Source: Mermis nigrescens (Eukaryota; Nematoda; Enoplea; Mermithida; Mermithidae). From it: a DNA stretch of 64,000 nucleotides. The translations under genes were made by a program, and so were the position numbers. The stretch lies in the NCBI GenBank assembly GCA_036768485.1, contig JAVLUZ010000151.1, positions 4,241,912-4,305,911 of the forward strand, given 5' to 3'. A model generated the notes under the pieces. The model did not search any database, was not told the DNA's origin, and saw only the letters and a program-made list of their open reading frames with translations. Positions 58,618-64,000 of the stretch are shown here, one piece after another; position 1 is the first letter of the stretch, and each line of letters begins with the position of its first letter.

Positions 58618-61600
58618 ATGGCACATATTCTTAATCTGCTGTTTCTGATATCCTATACCGCCCTATCAAATGCAAGCTCCATCGAACCTGATTGCCGTTT
58701 CCAATCGCTCTTGGAATCATCTATGTCTCGTAAAAAAATCGAAAGTGTTGTGAGCTGCGGAATATTGGGTAATTTTTCGAATAAAGAACACACCCCATGG
58801 AGCCATCATCCCAGGGTACCCTTGTGCAGTGATTATGTTTTGCCGAAATTTCATTTGTATTGGAAGGTAAGCCCGCAATTATACACGGAATGCATATCAT
58901 CTATCTATAATATTAATTTCGAGTTGTGTGTAAGTGTGTGTGTGTCTGTGAGGCAAAAAAGTTTTTACTGGATAACTTTGTGATACTTATATTTTCACTC
59001 AATGGGTATTCTCGGGCGCTAATTACAATTTTTTGATTAAAATGGCTCGATCGGACTCCTGAAACCCGGAAACTACGCATTTATGTAAAAGGTTTTGGTA
59101 GCTCTAGCCGCTTATGCAATTGCCGCAGGGTAAAATTTTAAAGCCACTCTAGATCAACTTTTTATGCGCTATTGACTGGTGTAAATCACTTTACACTACA
59201 GTGTAAACTGATGTGATGGCGTAAGAAAAACGTGATTTACAAGTGTATTTTATCAAATATCTCAAATCGCAGCAGATAAATTTTTTAAAGTTTTCACCAA
59301 TTATTGGATATCTTATGACTGACCTTACTATAGAATTTGAAGAAAATTCACGGATTGGTTTCTGAGATACGGGAGCCCAAAGGTCCCCTATGCATAGCGT
59401 AAAATTTAGGTTTTTGTCTTTTTGCAGAAGCACAGATTGACTGTTGCTTCCAAAATTTGGCCCCTGGGGTTTCCGGGACCGCTGATTCCATATTCGCTAC
59501 TTTAAATATACGATCTGGCATCATAAAACATGTATGAGACGGGCTGAAAGGAAATCACGTACGGGTACTTATAAACATGATTAATCACTGAAAAAGGGCT
59601 TTCACCTAGTCAAAATTTTTGACCATGTAAATCAGCGTGCGTGAAATTTAATGCGAAGCAATCGAAAGCAGCAAACATGCGGCTTTCGGAAATATAAATC
59701 CAAATGTTTTTGCTTCTAGCGGCTAATTTAATATGCAACTTTTTGCATTTGTTTACAATGAGGGCAAAGTTGAACATTGTACAAAGTTGAACCCGACGCT
59801 ATAAGATAGGACGTGATACAACATACTCAATGCTATACAATAGGACGTGATGTAACATACCCCATGCTATACAATAGGACGTGATATAACATGCCCCATG
59901 CTATAAGATAGGACGTGATATAACATACCCAGTGTTACAGGATAGGACGTGATATAACATACCCCATGCTACAATATAGGACGTTATATACCATACCCAG
60001 TGCTATAACATATCCTGTGCTGTAAGATTGGTGTCCCAAAACATCAAAAATATGGTTTGCACCAAAAAAATCTTTAAACATCCCAAAACATAAAAAAAAA
60101 TGGTTTTGACCAAAAAAATTTTTTAACACCCCAAAACGTCAAAAATATGGTTTTGACCAAAAAAAATTTTTAAACCTCTAAAAACATCAAAAGTATGGTT
60201 TTGGACCAAAAAATTTTTTAATATTCCAAAACGTTAAAAATATGGTTATGATCAAACAAAATTTTTAAACATCCCAAACCATCTAATGGTATAATTTCCA
60301 GAACATCCCAGAACATCAAAAATATGATTTAGGATAAAGAATTCTCAGAACCATTCTATAACGTCAGAAATATGGATTTAATCAAAGAAATGGTTGACAA
60401 AAGACAGTTTGAAAAAATTTAAAAAATACAATATGTTTTAACCAAAAATTTTTTTAGAAATATCCCAAAAACATCAAAAGTCCCGAAAAATAAAAAAAAA
60501 CAAGAGACATCTCAATCCCATACAGCTATCAGGCCTAAGTTCAGCCAGGGCAACGCCGGGCAGCTCAGCTAGATATTAAAAATATAAAAACCGCTCGCCG
60601 ATCCATTGCAGAGTCATTCAATTTTTTATATTAAATACTGGTTCAGATATTATTTGTTTACAAACACTCTAGCAGATGGGGCAGCGAAGCGCCCCATTTG
60701 CTAGTTATTATTAAAATTTAATAAAAAATTAATGAAAAATAATAAAGGTTATATTCAAAGCGTATTCCTTACTAGCGCGATCAACAAATTGATTTTTAGC
60801 ACGTTCGTCCCTTCTACGTTTATATTTCTAAGAGAAATATTTTTCAGGATGTGGAGGTAGCAGAAGTTCGGCATAAATTTCTTCCGTACGTGAATCTAAG
60901 CAGAGATTCGATATTTGAAGTGACGTGGAATAAATCAAAGGACGTTTTTATTGTCGTTGGTATGGGGCTTCAATGGCCAATTCCTTGGATGAAATTAATG
61001 AATCGATCTATAATTAATATGGTACGTTCGCCATACATTTACAGCATGGGAATTCTGGAGGAGGGGGGTCACAAGCCTAAAATTTTTTTAACAATTTTAA
61101 GTGGGGATCGCAGCCGTTTTCGCTCAGCAGCCATTCTGCGGAGGGTCAGACGTTTGATGTTTACCCTTGAGAGCACACCTGGGCGTGTGGGGGGGTTTGG
61201 GGGGTATGCACCCCCAGAAACCGAAATACCCCCCCAGAAATCAAAATACCCTCCCAGAATTCAATTTTTGAAAATTTTTTTTTCGTTTTTTTGCGCAATT
61301 TTTTGATGCCAGTGGATATTGCTTGATGAGAAACGTTAAAAAATGGTGTTTTTATTGCCAAACCACCATTTTTAAGGCCATTTTTTGACCTTCAAAAAAT
61401 CTTGCACCCCCTCCTCCCACAATTTTCTGGCTGCCCACGTATGCTTGAGAGCCGTATTTAAGTTCAGCGCCTTGGCCGAAAAAAATTTTGAAATGTAAAG
61501 TCATGCACGATAAGATATGAAACTTTGCGTCTCGTTTTCAAAAAGATCTTCAAATTTTCAGTCATCAAGGTCTTTTCTATAATTTTGCCTCGAACGCGAT

Positions 61601-62787
61601 TAGAAACGACACTTTTCACAGCCTGTTCGGATAAAAGAAATCTTTTCTTTCAGATCTTTTATTTTCATGATCTTAATGGATAGTGCATGGATGCAGTACT
61701 TACTATCCCAACGAAGCTTCCGAAACATAAACCAATTCATGCCAGGTCCCCTCCCCTGCTCCCCCTTCGCAGGCACGTAGCTCCGGGGGATAGGAGGAAT
61801 AGTGCCTTTCCTCCCAATTTAAAAAAATAGTATTTTTTGTACGAGTCCACAAAGGAAACAATTGAAAATTCTTTTAGCGTACTCAAAAGACTGTCAGAAT
61901 TAATTTTGGCTGCTTTCGAGCTGATAGGCCCAAAATTTTTAGGCGCTTTCAAAATATATTCTTCTCCAATGATTAGAGCTTGCTAAGATACGCTCATAAA
62001 TACCATTATTTTCTTTATCTACAAGTATTTGTTGAGATATTTGACTTCAAAATTATAGTACTTCCCCGAAATTCAGAAGGCCAGCGACATGGCTGCCCTT
62101 TTGGACGAATTCTGGATACCGACCTGCTCAAAACGTATGCATGTATGTACATATACTTCATTTGAAGATGGCATTCATTTACCATGCTTTGTAAGCTACA
62201 AATACCTCGATAGGTTATACCCAGAGTGCTGAAATATAGGAGATTACAAAGTGAATCGAATCAATACATGTTTTTATGCCTAAATTTATGCTCAAATTTT
62301 ACTATTTTAAATTTAAGTACTTTTTCGTTCGAAATTGTGCAAAAACTTGTGAAAGTTTTTAATAAATTTTATCATCGAAAATTATTTTGAATAAAAGTAG
62401 GCAACAACAACGGCGAGAAACGCAATTTCTGCTTCGTGAACAGCTGGCCGTTATACTCGTATGTACCTATTTTGACTGATATGGAAAAAGTTGGCTAAAT
62501 TAATTATAAAAAATTCGTAATATTATGCACTCAGGCCGCATTATGCATTCAGGACAAGAATGTTGTACTAGTGGATTGGTCTGAGGGCATCGCAGTACGG
62601 GACTTTCGTCAAACAGCGGCTAATACTCGACTTGTCGCAGCTGCAGTGGCCCATTTTTTAAAGCAGATGACCGAGCATGGTTTGTTGTCCGTTTCTAGAA
62701 CGAATTTGATAGGATTTGGCCTCGGGGCCCACATCTGCGGGTTGATAGGCAAACGCTTTCAGAGTCCAAAGATAAAAACCATTGTAG
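58618..62787 (+). CDS. Lipase paralogue, catalytic residues lost; exons 1-3 of a gene cut by the window edge
   Basis: Exons 58618-58866, 60848-61021 and 62553-62787 match exons 1-3 of the gene at 26469 with the same splice borders and phases (0,0,1). By analogy, exons 4-6 should begin beyond 64000. Residues 1-19 are a signal peptide. Two catalytic features are missing. The serine motif reads GFGLGAH (G197, from AGC to GGC), and the oxyanion-hole HG reads VVGMG after an in-frame loss of CAT. The sequon repeat of exon 2 is absent, leaving one N-K-S and one N-L-S site. There are no stops or frameshifts in the visible exons. A non-enzymatic secreted lipase-like protein, as known among insect yolk-protein and related lipase homologues, or an early pseudogene would both fit. 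Confidence 0.75.
59797..60025 (+). repeat. ~36-bp minisatellite in the Helitron
   Basis: Six imperfect units built on TAGGACGTGATATAACATAC followed by CCCATGCTATAAGA. Confidence 0.9.
60030..60490 (+). repeat. ~50-bp minisatellite in the Helitron
   Basis: About eight units containing CCCAAAACATCAAAAATATGG then a TTTTGACCAAAAAAATTTTT block, degenerating toward the right. It follows directly on the 36-bp array. Confidence 0.85.
61174..61443. mobile_element. CAYAC-TGGGCG MITE with perfect TSD CTTGAGAG in lipase copy 2 intron 2
   Basis: Starts CACACCTGGGCGTGTGG and ends CTGCCCACGTATG, with identical octamers CTTGAGAG at 61166-61173 and 61444-61451. Copy 1 shows the empty site (CCCTGGGAGAGCCG near 27561). 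Confidence 0.9.
61770..62095. mobile_element. hAT MITE shared with lipase copy 1
   Basis: Starts CAGGCACGTAGCTCC and ends CCAGCGACATGGCTG. It is the counterpart of 27904-28219, present before the duplication. Confidence 0.75.
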
Positions 62788-63011
62788 GTGAGCGGAATTC
62801 GGCCGACCAACGAATAAACAGTAGTAATGGCTATGAGTGTTTCGGGAGGGGGTAACCAAAAAACGGCTGCTACCCCCACCAAAAGTGCTGCTGACCACTT
62901 TCTTAGAACTTCGCTTCAACCTATTTTTTTGGCTATATTTTGATGAATTTACTAGAACTTTTCGAAGTTTTTTTAGAATTTTTAAAGTTTTTATCTTCTA
63001 GAAAGAATAAG

Positions 63012-64000
63012 CTAACGGCATCCGGAAGATTCGCCCCCGACTTTTGGCCCCCGATATTTCGCCCCCAGGTACGTTTCGCTCAAGGAACTTTCGCCCCCAG
63101 ACATTTCGCCCCCTCGGATGTTTCGCCCCCAATAAATATCTCGTTATACTGTACCAACCGATCAACTTGTCGGTGTTATCCTAGCATGTCTCCACCTTCG
63201 GAAAAACGTGTCCTTGAATACTGTTTTTGTGCAAAAAATCCTTTATAGTCATATTTGGTACGCTGATTACGAATATGATAGTCATCTTTGACAAAAATGG
63301 GCACAATAAATTATGTATGCGAATTTATGCACATTGGACTAAATTGCTGACCCACTCATCTGAACTGCTGCACATTCATTCTAAACTGCTGACACACCAC
63401 TGCTAGCTCAATTAGTTTTTGTTGGTAACCCCTTCCTGATTACTGCGTGAGGCATCAGATTGGTGCCAGACATGGGCTAAGCCTAAGGCATAAATTAACA
63501 AAAATTGCTCCAATCGCTTCACGTGCCTTGCAATTTTCTCTCATTTATCTCAGGCTTAGCCCATGCGCTGGCACCAATGCGAAGGCACAAAACTAAGCCT
63601 AAGCCTAAGGAAGTTGTAACAACAGCCCTGGCTGTTCTTAACAATTTTCTTGGCTTAGGCTTAGTTATGTTCGCCCACATTGGTGCCAGCGCAAAAGCTA
63701 AGCCTTAGCTAAATGGGCGAAAATTGCGGTGAAATTTTTGCTCAAAATTTCAAAATTAAAAACCAAAAATTTAAAATAATGCTCACCTTTCTATCATAAA
63801 TGTTTACTATATTCGTAATCAGCTAATAAAATCAGACCACAACTGGTGAGGCACAATTTCAAATTTGAATAAAATTTGCATAAATTTTCAAATATATTTA
63901 AATGTAAGCGTTTTTGTTAACTATGACTATCATATTCACCATCCGCGTACCAAATATCACTAAAATCGATGACTTTTGCACAAAAACAGTGTTCAAGGAT
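63012..64000. mobile_element. Insertion in lipase copy 2 intron 3, running past the window end
   Basis: Collinearity with copy 1 stops after AAGAATAAGC at about 63011. From there the sequence carries six TTCGCCCCC-type boxes (63030-63132). It then shows an inverted repeat between 63207-63290 (TCCTTGAATACTGTTTTTGTG, TTTGGTACGCTG) and 63915-64000. Inner inverted blocks of GGTGCCAG and GCTTAGCCCATG occupy 63460-63715. These are probably one or two TIR elements with subterminal boxes. The right end is not in the window. Confidence 0.6.

Larger units (their letters stand above)
58900..60704 (+). mobile_element. Non-autonomous Helitron in intron 1 of lipase copy 2
   Basis: It begins TCTATCTATAATATTAA directly after an A and ends with hairpin GGGGC-AGCGAA-GCGCCCC, then ATTTGCTAG followed by T, the canonical Helitron 3' end (hairpin then CTAG). 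Copy 1 has the intact target CATATCATTATTAA with no duplication, exactly as expected for A|T insertion. The 1805-bp body carries two tandem arrays and no Rep/helicase frame. Confidence 0.9.
58125..63011 (+). repeat. Tandem-duplication unit, copy 2
   Basis: Collinear with 25610-29530. It lacks the 25826-26273, 28931-29376 and most of the 27195-27500 insertions. It has gained a Helitron (58900-60704), a MITE (61174-61443) and the insertion starting near 63012. Confidence 0.8.

Noticed and set aside
59797..60490. CRISPR-like arrays
   Set aside because: Units are contiguous tandem repeats without distinct spacers, lie inside a Helitron, and the genome is eukaryotic.

Overview
The window is AT-rich, exon-poor eukaryotic DNA, most likely from a metazoan and plausibly an arthropod. 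The evidence is GT-AG introns, a secreted pancreatic-type lipase gene split into small exons, and a dense mixture of animal-type transposons (hAT, Tc1/mariner-like, Helitron, Penelope-like, piggyBac-like). Nothing in it identifies the species. There is no prokaryotic operon structure, and most long open frames are repeats read through by chance.

The only convincing host genes are two tandem, same-strand copies of a neutral-lipase gene about 32 kb apart. Copy 1 (26469-37273, +) can be assembled into six exons encoding about 419 residues with an intact Ser-Asp-His triad. Copy 2 (58618 to beyond the right edge, +) shows exons 1-3 only. It is open, but it has lost the nucleophilic serine (G-F-G-L-G instead of G-F-S-L-G) and the oxyanion-hole histidine, so it is probably a non-catalytic paralogue. 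The duplication unit also covers about 0.5-0.9 kb upstream and introns 1-3, so insertions can be sorted into those before and those after the duplication.

Layout. 1-9.5 kb: short non-autonomous hAT elements, a palindromic TA-flanked element and degenerate interspersed repeats. 9.5-18 kb: an outer hAT element (9504-17957) into which other hAT elements have inserted, up to four levels deep, most with readable 8-bp target duplications. 18-22 kb: two small TIR elements, one carrying a piece of an IS3-type transposase, then a tRNA-like sequence, a Penelope-like GIY-YIG remnant and a minisatellite. 22-25.6 kb: mostly unassigned. 25.6-37.3 kb: lipase copy 1 and its repeat-filled introns. 37.3-58.1 kb: transposon territory, with a TIR element bearing identical 171-bp arms, two very large inverted-repeat structures (about 39.3-46.0 and 53.6-57.7 kb), a 2.2-kb hAT element and nested TIR elements. 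58.1-64 kb: lipase copy 2, with a 1.8-kb Helitron in intron 1 and a further insertion running off the right edge.

The points most worth a second look are the IS3-like fragment inside a MITE-like element, the catalytically dead lipase duplicate, the expansion of N-glycosylation sequons in the active copy, the MITE at the 3' end of the active lipase gene, and the hairpin box GCGCGAAGCGCC that recurs in many otherwise different repeats.
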